Assembly (NCBI RefSeq): GCF_002803075.1
Contig: NZ_NNBK01000013.1
Coordinates: 62,001-126,000, forward strand
Origin: Streptomyces sp. CB01373
Lineage (GTDB): Bacteria > Actinomycetota > Actinomycetes > Streptomycetales > Streptomycetaceae
Direction of reading: 5' to 3'
DNA: 64,000 bases
Of this stretch, positions 7,624-14,797 are shown one piece after another. The notes below the pieces were generated by a model. It searched no databases and had not been told where the DNA came from. It worked only from the letters and a program-made list of their open reading frames with translations. Position 1 is the stretch's first letter, and each line of letters opens with the position of its first letter. Made by a program: the position numbers and the translations under genes.

Positions 7624-8069
7624 AGCGCACCCCCCGCGGTGAGCAGGGCAGCGAGGATGAGCAGGGCCCCGCCGGTGTAGGTGAGGTCGACCGCGCGGCG
7701 CAGGCAGGTGAACTTGGCGACGGCGAGCCGGGACAGGCCGGCGACGTCCGCAGCGAGGTCCCCGTCGTTGACGACGTCGTTGATCTCGTCGGGGGTGAGG
7801 GTGGCCCACAGGGGGAAGCCGTGCCGGCCGCCCAGGTTCGGGCGTACCGAGCGCAGCAGCATCCCGGCCGCGGCGACCAGCACCGCCAGGCCGCCCCCGC
7901 CGACGATGGCGGCCGACAGGGTCAGGGGCAGGTCGCGGGCGACCGTCCACGCGCCGGCCAGCACCGCGCCGACGAACGCCAGCAACAGCCCGGTCTTACT
8001 GTCGGTCCGCGCGATCTCCGCCTTCACCTCGGCGTGCGCGGCACTCAGGTTCCGGCCGGTGTCGCTCAC
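7620..8069 (-). CDS. Pycsar system effector-like (PycTM) membrane protein
   Basis: This 149-aa protein starts with a helix (AHAEVKAEIARTDSKTGLLL) leading straight into two hydrophobic segments (about residues 27-45 and 51-72). A cytoplasmic stretch follows, then a final hydrophobic segment near 130-147. This arrangement resembles the PycTM / Pycsar-effector family, membrane proteins that kill or arrest cells after a uridylate or cytidylate cyclase detects phage. No cyclase gene is visible in the element, and the gene is translationally coupled inside the transfer operon, so a transfer or exclusion role is equally possible. GTG start 8069. AICE 2 has a nearly identical copy. Confidence 0.65.
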   Translation of the reverse strand: MSDTGRNLSAAHAEVKAEIARTDSKTGLLLAFVGAVLAGAWTVARDLPLTLSAAIVGGGGLAVLVAAAGMLLRSVRPNLGGRHGFPLWATLTPDEINDVVNDGDLAADVAGLSRLAVAKFTCLRRAVDLTYTGGALLILAALLTAGGAL

Positions 8070-8335
8070 GCGGCACCCCCGGGCAGGCTCGCGCCGGCCG
8101 TGCGGTTGACCAGGGCCACGCGGGCGGCGAGCGCCCGGCGGCGGGCCCGGCGGATGCGGCGGACGTCCAGCTCGGACGGCGTGCGGTCCAACGTCAGGAT
8201 CTGCGCGTCCAGCAGGTCGACGTCCGCGAGGATCACGGGCATCTCCAGCTCGATCGCGTCCAGCTCCGCGGCCGTCGGCTCCATGAAGTCGGCGAACGCG
8301 GTAACAGCGTCCTGAACAGTGACGATGTGACTCAT
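8066..8335 (-). CDS. DUF6284 family protein, first gene of the transfer operon
   Basis: This 89-aa protein begins MSHIVTVQDAVTAFADFMEP and continues with acidic then strongly basic helices. It matches the small DUF6284 family common in Streptomyces mobile elements; function unknown. ATG 8335 is preceded by a weak purine-rich site. Its stop overlaps the next GTG by 4 nt. It is preceded by a long structured leader. AICE 2 encodes an 89-aa counterpart at 42,818-43,087. Confidence 0.72.
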   Translation of the reverse strand: MSHIVTVQDAVTAFADFMEPTAAELDAIELEMPVILADVDLLDAQILTLDRTPSELDVRRIRRARRRALAARVALVNRTAGASLPGGAA

Positions 8336-8590
8336 TGGGTCTGGTTCCTTCCAGAGAGGAACGGCCCGAACGCGGCTCCCGGGATGCCCCCCGGGAGCCG
8401 CTTGCCGTTGGAGTCGGTTCCGGCTCCCCTCAGCGCTGCTCGTACGAGACGAGCAGCGGAGGCAACCGGCCGCAGCGGGTGAGCGCTGCGGAGAGGTCGA
8501 AGGTGCGCGGGTCTTGCACCGCGCGTGCCGCCTTCTTGTCCTGAGGACAGGCGGTAGGTCCTCGGTCCACTGTTGAGTTCTCAAGGAACG
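8336..8590 (-). promoter_or_regulatory. Structured leader of the AICE 1 transfer operon with rrn-like antitermination sequence
   Basis: Read leftward, the leader begins with GTTCCTTGAGAACTCAACA (8571-8589). This closely resembles the conserved boxA-bearing leader sequence of actinobacterial rRNA operons as I remember it. It continues through a 9-bp hairpin shared with AICE 2 (8435-8457) and a perfect 10- to 11-bp stem (8374-8383 with 8390-8399) about 38 nt before the first ATG. The rrn-like box lies 236 nt from the start codon in both elements. The arrangement suggests attenuation overridden by antitermination. Confidence 0.55.
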
Positions 8591-8639
8591 ACCAGCTCAG
8601 GGCCCCACGTGCACGAGCTATCCCGAACCGACACGACAA

Positions 8640-8783
8640 AGAAGGGCAGGAAGAACCACAGGACTTCCTGTCCTCAACTCCTCTTTAGGAGTTGCTTTGA
8701 CTATGACGGAGCCCGGGTAAGTCGTCAACACCTCTTGAGGACTTATGCTGAGAGGGCCCACCAGACAGGACGGTGAACACCAC
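8640..8783. promoter_or_regulatory. Divergent promoter/operator region of the AICE 1 GntR regulator
   Basis: A perfect inverted repeat CAACTCCT-CTTT-AGGAGTTG lies at 8675-8694. Related half-sites TCCTCAA (8671-8677) and TTGAGGA (about 8729-8735) flank it, and an AGGAC-TTCCT-GTCCT repeat lies just before. The region is AT-richer than its surroundings and separates the leftward transfer operon from the rightward gntR gene. It probably holds both promoters and the GntR operators. Confidence 0.5.
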
Positions 8784-9572
8784 ATGGCCAAGGCGTATGA
8801 GCGCATTGCAGACGATCTACGGCAGCGCATCCGCGCAGGTGAACTCAAGTCGGGCGACCGTCTGCCCGCCGAAACGAAGCTTGTGGACCAGTACCGGAAG
8901 AGCCTGCCGACCGTGCGCCAGGCGCTCGGCGTGTTGCAGGCGGAAGGGCTCATCGAGAAGCTGCACGGGCGCGGCAACGTGGTCCGCAAGCCGCGCAGGT
9001 TGGTGACCCGAACCAATGGGCGCCACCAGTGGGAGAAGGATCGGGCTCGGCAGTCGCTGGACGAGCGTCAGCAGACGGGTGCAACCGAACACGACACGGG
9101 CTTGACCATCTCTGACCTGGTCTTCAGCGCTGAGTTCAGCGAGGTGGAGGCTGACGAGGATCTCGCCGAAGCCTTCGGCGTGCCAGCTGGAACGCGTCTA
9201 CTGGAACGCGTATACCGAACCCGGTACCGGGAGGAAGAGGCACCGTTCAACGTCTCGCGGTCCCGGCTGCTCTACGACATGGCCTCAGCCAACCCGGCCT
9301 TGCTCGACGTGGCCCACGAACCGTGGCCCGGGGGCACTCAGAACCAGCTCCACAGCATCGGGATCGAGGTGGCCCGCGTAGTCGAGCGGGTCACGGCCCG
9401 ACCGCCTACGTTCGAAGAGTCCGAAGAGTTGGGCCTGACGGCAGGTGTAGCCGTCATGGTCCTTCGGAAGACATGCGTCGATACCGAAGGGCGGGTTGTG
9501 GAGGTAGCCGACGTGACGTTGCCAGGAGACCGAACCGAGTTGGAGTTCACGACCCCGCTGGGCAGGTGGTGA
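8784..9572 (+). CDS. GntR family transcriptional regulator (HutC/UTRA type)
   Basis: This 262-aa protein has an N-terminal winged helix (residues about 1-70: YERIADDLRQRIRAGELKSG and LPTVRQALGVLQAEGLIEKL). A UTRA-type ligand domain spans about 95-255. It is likely the counterpart of the KorSA-type repressors that hold AICE replication and transfer genes silent, binding the inverted repeats just upstream. ATG 8784 was chosen because the upstream extension (MLRGPT...) lacks family resemblance. The AICE 2 regulator is a diverged GntR protein, so each element probably has its own specificity. The GT2 gene follows after 3 nt. Confidence 0.85.
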   Translation: MAKAYERIADDLRQRIRAGELKSGDRLPAETKLVDQYRKSLPTVRQALGVLQAEGLIEKLHGRGNVVRKPRRLVTRTNGRHQWEKDRARQSLDERQQTGATEHDTGLTISDLVFSAEFSEVEADEDLAEAFGVPAGTRLLERVYRTRYREEEAPFNVSRSRLLYDMASANPALLDVAHEPWPGGTQNQLHSIGIEVARVVERVTARPPTFEESEELGLTAGVAVMVLRKTCVDTEGRVVEVADVTLPGDRTELEFTTPLGRW

Positions 9573-9575
9573 GCT

Positions 9576-10340
9576 GTGGTCCACATCGTCACGGTCATCA
9601 CTGCTGTTCACGCGCCCGGAGCGGAATTCCTGCCCGCGGCCTACAAGTCGCTCACGGAACAGGAACTGCCGAACGGGTGGGAATGGCAGTGGGTCATCCA
9701 GGAAGACGGCGAGACGGACGCTGTAGCGCCGTACGTGCCTGACGACGACCGGGTGAGCTTCGGGCAGGGCCGCGCCGGCCGTGCGGCCATGGCCCGGACC
9801 ATGGGTCTGTCCCGAGCACGTGGCGAATATGTCAAGGTGCTGGACGCGGACGACATGCTGACACCCGGCACTCTGGCGCGTGACATCGCCGCCCTTGCGA
9901 ACGGTGAGATCGGGTGGACCACATCGCGGGTGCTCGATCTGCTGCCAGACGGCAGCACCGTGGGATTTGACCAGGACCCGCCTGCTGGCCCGGTCGAAAT
10001 GGGCGCCGTGCTGGACCACTGGAAGGCGAACGCTTACCGGGCACAAGTCCACCCGGCGACGCTCTGCATGCGGCGTGACCTGGTGCTCGCACTAGGCGGG
10101 TGGATGGCTTTGCCTGCGTCGGAAGACACAGGTCTCCTGCTCGCCTTGAACGCGGTCAGCCGCGGTTGGTTCCACGCGGAGACGGGACTCCTTTACCGGA
10201 AGTGGCCAGGGCAGGTGACGAGTCAGGCGGCCCACACACACGAGGGCGAGCGGGAAGCGCGCATGGCCGTTGTGGAGGCCAGGGCGCGGACGCTTGCCGC
10301 CCTGCCGGGATGGCGATTTGGCAGCACCGACACCCGCTGA
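9576..10340 (+). CDS. Family 2 (GT-A) glycosyltransferase, AICE cargo
   Basis: This 254-aa GT-A fold protein opens with HIVTVITAVHAPGAEFLPAAYKSL. It contains the metal/nucleotide-sugar motif VLDADDML near residue 90 and a family-2-like second half (LVLALGGWMALPASEDTGLLLAL). It has no membrane segments, so it is cytoplasmic. GTG start 9576 lies 3 nt after gntR, suggesting co-transcription. Such genes recur beside GntR regulators in Streptomyces AICEs; whether it modifies cell-wall sugars, a metabolite or an exclusion factor is unknown. Confidence 0.8.
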   Translation: MVHIVTVITAVHAPGAEFLPAAYKSLTEQELPNGWEWQWVIQEDGETDAVAPYVPDDDRVSFGQGRAGRAAMARTMGLSRARGEYVKVLDADDMLTPGTLARDIAALANGEIGWTTSRVLDLLPDGSTVGFDQDPPAGPVEMGAVLDHWKANAYRAQVHPATLCMRRDLVLALGGWMALPASEDTGLLLALNAVSRGWFHAETGLLYRKWPGQVTSQAAHTHEGEREARMAVVEARARTLAALPGWRFGSTDTR

Positions 10341-10397
10341 TGAACGCCAGACCTCTTAGTGAGACGGGATGTGCATCGCCCAGGCAACCACACTGGC

Positions 10398-12140
10398 CTA
10401 TGCTGCGGCCGTCACTAGTGACGCGACGTGCTTACGGACAGCCTCACCTCTGTGATAGTCGGCCGTGATAGCGGCGGGCAGCCACCCCGCTCCCTTGGCC
10501 ACCCCAAGATGCGGGGCAAAACGCTCCAACTCGCCCACCCTCACGGCGACGATTCTCATTGATTCGAGATTGTCGAGAAGCCTTTGAGCTGCCACCGGGT
10601 CTGCGTGAAAAGCAAGTTCGCCGTAATCTTTCAAGGACGACCACGGGTTTCCCCTGCTTCGCAATTGGGCCATAAATTCACTCCGGATCTCCGCGGTAAA
10701 GCGTTCACCTTGACGGGAAGAAAATACGCCATTCAATGCCGATAGGACGTGTGAGACGTAGGTTGCCTCGCGGGGCTGCCTGAATTCCGCAGTGGCTCGA
10801 TCGTAGTCTTGCTGCAAAAGAGACCAGTCGCCCCCCATTGCCTGCACGAGAACGCGAAGCTTCCCTCTGTCATTGAGGATGTCCAAGTCAGGGCTTGCGA
10901 CAACGGGAACACTAACGGAGCGCAGGACTTTGGCGAGACGAGGAAATCCGTCCTTCCCACCGCTAGGAACGAACAAGATGTCCCCGGAAGGAATAGGCAG
11001 TCCTCCCTTCGGTTCCCATTCTTCGAGAGCCGAAGAGTAAAACTTGCAATCTCGCTCACCTTCCGCAAGAACCACAGCTTTGTGGAATAGTCCATCTAGC
11101 ACATTCGAGTATCGAAGGACGGGGTCATCCCAGATTTCCCTCAAGTCGTCAACATTTAGTTGGTGAGCGCGGGTTCGGCCGTCACCTCCTCTCTCCAGGC
11201 GAATGATTGAGACGTCCGTTTCAGACTGAAGCAGTCCCGACAAAAGATTTCGGTCGTGCGTCGCCAGCACAACCTGCGTCCGCTTCGATTTTGCCTGTTC
11301 GCCGAGAATTCTGCCCAACGCCATGGCCTGCGGGGGATGTAGAAACGCCTCAGGCTCATCGATGAAAACAATGGGATATGCCGACGTGACCAGTGGGACG
11401 AGGAGCCCAATCAGACTCTTCATTCCGTCCCCTTGTACCGTCAAAGGTGGAAGAGACGCCAGCGCCCGCCAATACTCCTCGCTGATTTCATCGATCTTGG
11501 GGACGGGAACCCCAGTGTCCCCTACTCGAAGGTTGACGTTCCTGCTTAGCCGATCCAGCGTTAGCGGCTGTCCGAAAACCTCTAGTGACATACTGTTAAG
11601 TTCATCGAAAAGATCCCTGCGATCTTGCAAGATGTGCAAAGGGGAGAGGGCTGGGCCATTGAAGACGTCTCGCATCTCCACAGGTGCTGCACCGTTCATC
11701 CGCCCCCATGCGTCCCCGTAGAATGCAAGGAGATCATTTACCTCCTGCAGGCCGCCTTCTGAGATATCGGGAACGAGACGCCAATTGACAGCGTCGATGG
11801 GGACCTGCGCCCCGGGGCGAACGAAATGATTCTGGCCCGACAGATTAACAGTCGTAGCGTGCTGCGATATCCAGGCGCGTGCATCATCGAGACTGCCGGA
11901 CTGCTTTATCAAAATGCGATCGACGATATGTGCAGTGCTGTTAAGTCTCGCGTTCAAGTGGCCGTGCTTGACGTGCGCAGCAATTTCCCGAAGCAGTGTG
12001 GATTTGCCTGCGTTGTTCGGGCCCACAATGGCAGTCACGCCAGATCTTGGAAGGGTGACAATTCCCCCGCCTATGAGTTCAACTGCCGGAATATGGATAG
12101 AAAAGTCATCGGCGTTTCCTGCCGAACCGAGCGGTTCCAT
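10398..12140 (-). CDS. OLD-family-like ATPase with TOPRIM nuclease domain (candidate defence gene)
   Basis: This 580-aa protein has an ABC/SMC-type ATPase followed by a TOPRIM domain. Walker A GPNNAGKST lies at residues 40-48, and Walker B (PIVFIDEPEAFLHPPQ) near 265 with a D-loop-like ATHDRN His switch. The TOPRIM acidic residues appear in VVLAEGERD (about 355) and PDLDI (about 417). OLD proteins (P2 Old, GajA) are nucleases that block phages. No UvrD-like partner is adjacent, so it would be a stand-alone class. Base composition is visibly AT-richer than its neighbours, consistent with recent acquisition. ATG 12140 follows a GGGGTGGGGG stretch; the in-frame upstream extension is not protein-like. 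Confidence 0.78.
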   Translation of the reverse strand: MEPLGSAGNADDFSIHIPAVELIGGGIVTLPRSGVTAIVGPNNAGKSTLLREIAAHVKHGHLNARLNSTAHIVDRILIKQSGSLDDARAWISQHATTVNLSGQNHFVRPGAQVPIDAVNWRLVPDISEGGLQEVNDLLAFYGDAWGRMNGAAPVEMRDVFNGPALSPLHILQDRRDLFDELNSMSLEVFGQPLTLDRLSRNVNLRVGDTGVPVPKIDEISEEYWRALASLPPLTVQGDGMKSLIGLLVPLVTSAYPIVFIDEPEAFLHPPQAMALGRILGEQAKSKRTQVVLATHDRNLLSGLLQSETDVSIIRLERGGDGRTRAHQLNVDDLREIWDDPVLRYSNVLDGLFHKAVVLAEGERDCKFYSSALEEWEPKGGLPIPSGDILFVPSGGKDGFPRLAKVLRSVSVPVVASPDLDILNDRGKLRVLVQAMGGDWSLLQQDYDRATAEFRQPREATYVSHVLSALNGVFSSRQGERFTAEIRSEFMAQLRSRGNPWSSLKDYGELAFHADPVAAQRLLDNLESMRIVAVRVGELERFAPHLGVAKGAGWLPAAITADYHRGEAVRKHVASLVTAAA

Positions 12141-12663
12141 TGTGCCCCCACCCCTTCGATGCAACCTGTTTAGGGTATCCGCTTTGGGGTCGGCAAGTAA
12201 GTGGGAGAGGGGAGCATCCTGGACGTGGTGATCCGGGCAGGCGACCCTACTGCGCTCGCGTGGGCTGTGAGTGGCAACGCGCCTCCCACTCGCGCCAGAT
12301 AGCGCGGGGAACTTGGTTGGTTCAAGGGCAGGAACTTTACTGACCTGCGGCGGACTGCGTTGTGGCACCGACTCCGAGGGGTCTTCGGGGGTCGCTCGGA
12401 CCGCACTGACGACGCTGCACTTGGAGTGCGGTGCCGTGACGGACTTCTGGGGTTCTGCGGACGCCGCGACCTTGGCTGTGCCACGCTGCCTGTAGCACAG
12501 AACCGCTTCGGTTGGCTGCGGATGGTCCGCCAAACATTTGCAGACCCACCATCGGAGTGGTATCCCGCCACAGTGCCCGCGGGCCGGGCCAGTGTGCTGA
12601 CGCCAGCCCCATCGCTCTGCCTGTAGGAGGGATGCGGCGCCGGGCCCGAGCGCCGCACCCTGT
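12141..12663. other. Non-coding or degenerate stretch right of the OLD-like gene
   Basis: About 520 bases show open frames on both strands, but none has a convincing start, codon bias or family resemblance. The in-frame upstream extension of the OLD-like gene is low-complexity and Ser/Arg/Pro-rich. I see no RNA gene here. The stretch may be decayed cargo or the promoter region of the leftward OLD-like gene. Confidence 0.5.
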
Positions 12664-12885
12664 GTGTCCTTCTGGTCGGAATGTGCCGCCGTTGTAGTTG
12701 CGCTCGCAGTTCCTGCCGCTTCCGTCTTGAACACGGTGGTCAAGGAGCGAGGCGCGACTAAGCGGAAGCAGATTGATGCTGAAATCCAACGCGAGCGCCT
12801 TTGGCGAAGTCTGCCTCAGAGCTCCACGGATGGCGCGGATGCCGGTAATGCGTCGGACGATGGAGCGGCGGAAGGGGCTGTCTGA
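12664..12885 (+). CDS. Possible small membrane protein (weak)
   Basis: This 73-aa candidate begins at GTG 12664. It has one hydrophobic helix (ECAAVVVALAVPAASVLNTV, residues about 6-25) followed by a basic helix (VVKERGATKRKQIDAEIQRE) and an acidic tail. That is a plausible single-pass topology, but there is no clear Shine-Dalgarno sequence. I recognise no family. The bases from 12,886 to 13,230 after it show nothing I can call. Confidence 0.3.
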   Translation: MSFWSECAAVVVALAVPAASVLNTVVKERGATKRKQIDAEIQRERLWRSLPQSSTDGADAGNASDDGAAEGAV

Positions 12886-13230
12886 TCACGAGCCCTCCCT
12901 TCCGTAGCATCTCGCCGCCATCCTGTGGAATACGGTGCTACCGCCTGGGACGACCTCACGGTGATTGCGGCGGCCAGCCTGCCGGCACCCTGCGGACCCA
13001 CTCTCAGCACGCCATCGACCTGGAGTGCGTCCGCCACCACCGCGAACGCTGGCTCCGGTAGACCCAGGCGCCTGACGATCGCGCCCACCGCCGCCGTTCT
13101 CAGGGCGCCGCTCGTTGTCCTGGTCCTTGTCCAGTTCGCTGGAGGGCATCAGCGTTCGCCGCCGTACACCCACCGGTCCTGAGCTGCCGCGCGTACCGGC
13201 TTGAACACCCTTGTACGGCCATGCGGACAG

Positions 13231-13286
13231 TTGGAAAGCGTGTTGGGGGCAACCCCTCACGAGTTCGAATCTCGTATCCTCCGCCA
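13231..13286 (+). other. AICE 1 attachment site: 3' fragment of tRNA-Ser(GGA)
   Basis: The stretch runs from the anticodon loop (TTGGAAA, anticodon GGA) through the 3' anticodon strand, variable arm, T-arm and acceptor 3' strand to a genomic CCA. The sequence before it (ATGCGGACAG) cannot pair as the 5' anticodon strand, so this is not a functional tRNA. It is the crossover repeat left by tRNA-targeted integration. The intact tRNA and second copy should lie left of the window. Confidence 0.88.
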
Positions 13287-13306
13287 GTGCCTCACCGGGC
13301 ACGATG

Positions 13307-13340
13307 TCGAAGGGCCCCACCGCAAGGTGGGGCCCTTCGA
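13307..13340 (+). terminator. Original tRNA-Ser(GGA) terminator
   Basis: TCGAAGGGCCCCACC (13,307-13,321), loop GCAA, and its perfect 15-bp complement (13,326-13,340) follow the tRNA fragment by 20 nt. This would be the host terminator of the tRNA, now displaced from the intact gene by the element. Confidence 0.75.
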
Positions 13341-13462
13341 CGTTGTCCCAGAGGCGTATAACCGCGCACAGAGATACACCCACGCCTCGGCAGACGAGCC
13401 AACAGGGCCGGCAGGCAGTCGGTTCGTGATGATGCCGCACCCGCCTACGGATCAGATGGCGA

Positions 13463-13494
13463 AGGGCCGCGCCCGCGTGTGCGGGTGCGGCCCT
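13463..13494 (-). terminator. Terminator downstream of the LAETG protein gene
   Basis: AGGGCCGCGCCCGC (13,463-13,476), loop GTGT, then GCGGGTGCGGCCCT (13,481-13,494) form a 14-bp stem with one wobble pair, 41 nt past the stop codon of the leftward surface-protein gene. Confidence 0.7.
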
Positions 13495-13535
13495 CGTGAC
13501 TCGGTGAGCTCAGAGTCGGCGCGTCAGGTGCGCGG

Positions 13536-14648
13536 TCAGGCTGTGGCGCCGATGTCGGCCTTGCGGCGGCGCACGACGAACACGGCGCCGGTGCCGACGG
13601 CGACCGCGGCACCGCCCGCCAGCGCGATCATCGGCAGCGCCGAGTTGGAGCCGGTCTCGGCGAGGTGGCCCTGCGGGACGATCTGGTTGTCGCCGGCGGG
13701 CTTGGCCGGCAGCGGCTTCCGGCCGCCCTGCGGCTTGGCGTCGCCCGGGTTGCCCGACTTGGAGCCGGCGGCGAGGACGTCGAACTGGTAGAAGTCGTCG
13801 TCGCTGGAGTAGACGCAGTTGCCCTTGTCATCGGCGTACATGCCGATGGAGATGGCGAAGCCCATGCCGGCCGGGGCCTTGCTGTCGATGCTCAGCCGCA
13901 GGTCGATGGAGAAGGACTCCTTGGCCTGGACGTCGGTGTAGCCGAGGTAGCCGGCGCCCTCGTCGTTCTCGTTCAGGGAGATGTTCTGCCACGTGCCGGT
14001 GGCCGGGTCCTTGTACTGGAGCGTGAGGTAGCTCGTGGTGACTTCGTAGTTCTTCTCGTTGACCTGAGCGGCGAACACACCGAGGTCCACACGCTTGTAG
14101 GCGTTGTGGCCGGAGTTGTTGACGTTCAGCTTGAAGTTGTGGAACCCGCTGCCCGCGACGATCTGCGAGGGCAGGCCGGACAGGCTGGTGTGCAGGTTCT
14201 TGTCCTGCGTGTAGTCCTCGCTGTCGTTGCACACCTGCGGGCCCGGCGTCTCGGACGGCGAGGCGCTGGGGCTGGGGGTGGCCGGCTCCTCGTCGGTAGT
14301 GCCCTCGCCCTTCGAGTCGGACCCGCCCTCGGTGGTGTCGGACCCGTCCTCGGTCTTGGTGTCCGATCCGTCCTCGGTCTTGGTGTCCGATCCGTCCTCG
14401 GTCTTGGTGTCGGACCCGTCCTCGGCCTTGGTGTCCGATCCGTCCTCGGCCTTGGTGTCGGACCCGTCGCCTTCCGTCTTGGCGTCGGACCCGCTCAAGG
14501 CAGCCGATTCGCTGTCGGTGGAGGCGGGGGTGCTGGAGGAGGAGTCAGGGTTGCCGTCCGTCGCGAAAGCGGCCGGGGCCGCAAGAAGGACAGCAGGCGT
14601 GATGGCGGCCGTAGCGGCAGCGAGAGCCAGGTAGCGGCGAATCTTCAT
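13536..14648 (-). CDS. LAETG-anchored secreted surface protein
   Basis: This 370-aa exported protein is predicted to be linked to the cell wall by a class E sortase. The signal peptide spans residues 1-29 (MKIRRYLALAAATAAITPAV, cleavage after AFA). A Ser/Asp/Glu-rich stalk follows with five DGSDTK(A/T)E repeats (about residues 55-100), then a folded domain of about 185 residues with two Cys and a Pro/Lys linker. The end is LAETGSNS, a hydrophobic helix and RRRK, a complete sorting signal. The folded domain has no function I can name. ATG 14648 is fixed by the signal peptide. A terminator hairpin lies downstream. Confidence 0.85.
   Translation of the reverse strand: MKIRRYLALAAATAAITPAVLLAAPAAFATDGNPDSSSSTPASTDSESAALSGSDAKTEGDGSDTKAEDGSDTKAEDGSDTKTEDGSDTKTEDGSDTKTEDGSDTTEGGSDSKGEGTTDEEPATPSPSASPSETPGPQVCNDSEDYTQDKNLHTSLSGLPSQIVAGSGFHNFKLNVNNSGHNAYKRVDLGVFAAQVNEKNYEVTTSYLTLQYKDPATGTWQNISLNENDEGAGYLGYTDVQAKESFSIDLRLSIDSKAPAGMGFAISIGMYADDKGNCVYSSDDDFYQFDVLAAGSKSGNPGDAKPQGGRKPLPAKPAGDNQIVPQGHLAETGSNSALPMIALAGGAAVAVGTGAVFVVRRRKADIGATA
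14338..14487. repeat. 24-nt tandem repeats in the surface-protein stalk
   Basis: Five near-identical 24-nt units encode DGSDTKTE or DGSDTKAE. Third-position alternation (GACCCG/GATCCG) shows ongoing expansion by slippage or unequal crossing over. Copy number probably varies between strains and sets stalk length. Confidence 0.8.
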
Positions 14649-14797
14649 GCGAACCTCAGAGACAGGGGTGACCAACGTGTTCGCACAAGAGATCGCTGGG
14701 AAACTCAAAAAGTTGCGCAATATTCTGCACGTCAGAATGTGAGGTGCATCACACGTACCTTCGACGTTGCCCGTCTCGGTTTCCGTGGTGGGGGCGG

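Larger units (their letters stand above)
1..13286. mobile_element. AICE 1 (pSAM2-like integrative conjugative element), left end outside window
   Basis: This is an integrative conjugative element transcribed mostly leftward. It carries a prim-pol/ATPase replication pair, SpdB-like protein, FtsK-type Tra, RRQRL zinc protein, SpdA-like protein, a GntR regulator, and GT2 and OLD-like cargo. The right boundary is a 3' fragment of tRNA-Ser(GGA) at 13,231-13,286. By analogy with AICE 2, the intact tRNA, integrase and excisionase should lie left of position 1. The gene order matches actinomycete AICEs, which excise, replicate and transfer double-stranded DNA through a single Tra protein. The exact left end is not visible. 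Confidence 0.88.

Noticed and set aside
12141..12743. N-terminal extension of the OLD-like protein
   Set aside because: The extension is low-complexity and unlike OLD proteins; the ATPase fold starts shortly after ATG 12140 with a purine-rich site before it.
12816..13088. A leftward 90-aa gene near the AICE 1 right end
   Set aside because: No ribosome site and no recognisable domain; composition resembles non-coding high-GC DNA. It might be a decayed remnant.
13201..13290. A second serine tRNA gene
   Set aside because: Only the part from the anticodon loop to the 3' end is tRNA-like; the 5' half cannot form acceptor, D or anticodon strands. It is an att scar.
14338..14487. A CRISPR-like or regulatory repeat array
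   Set aside because: The 24-nt units are contiguous, in frame and encode the Asp/Ser-rich stalk of the surface protein.
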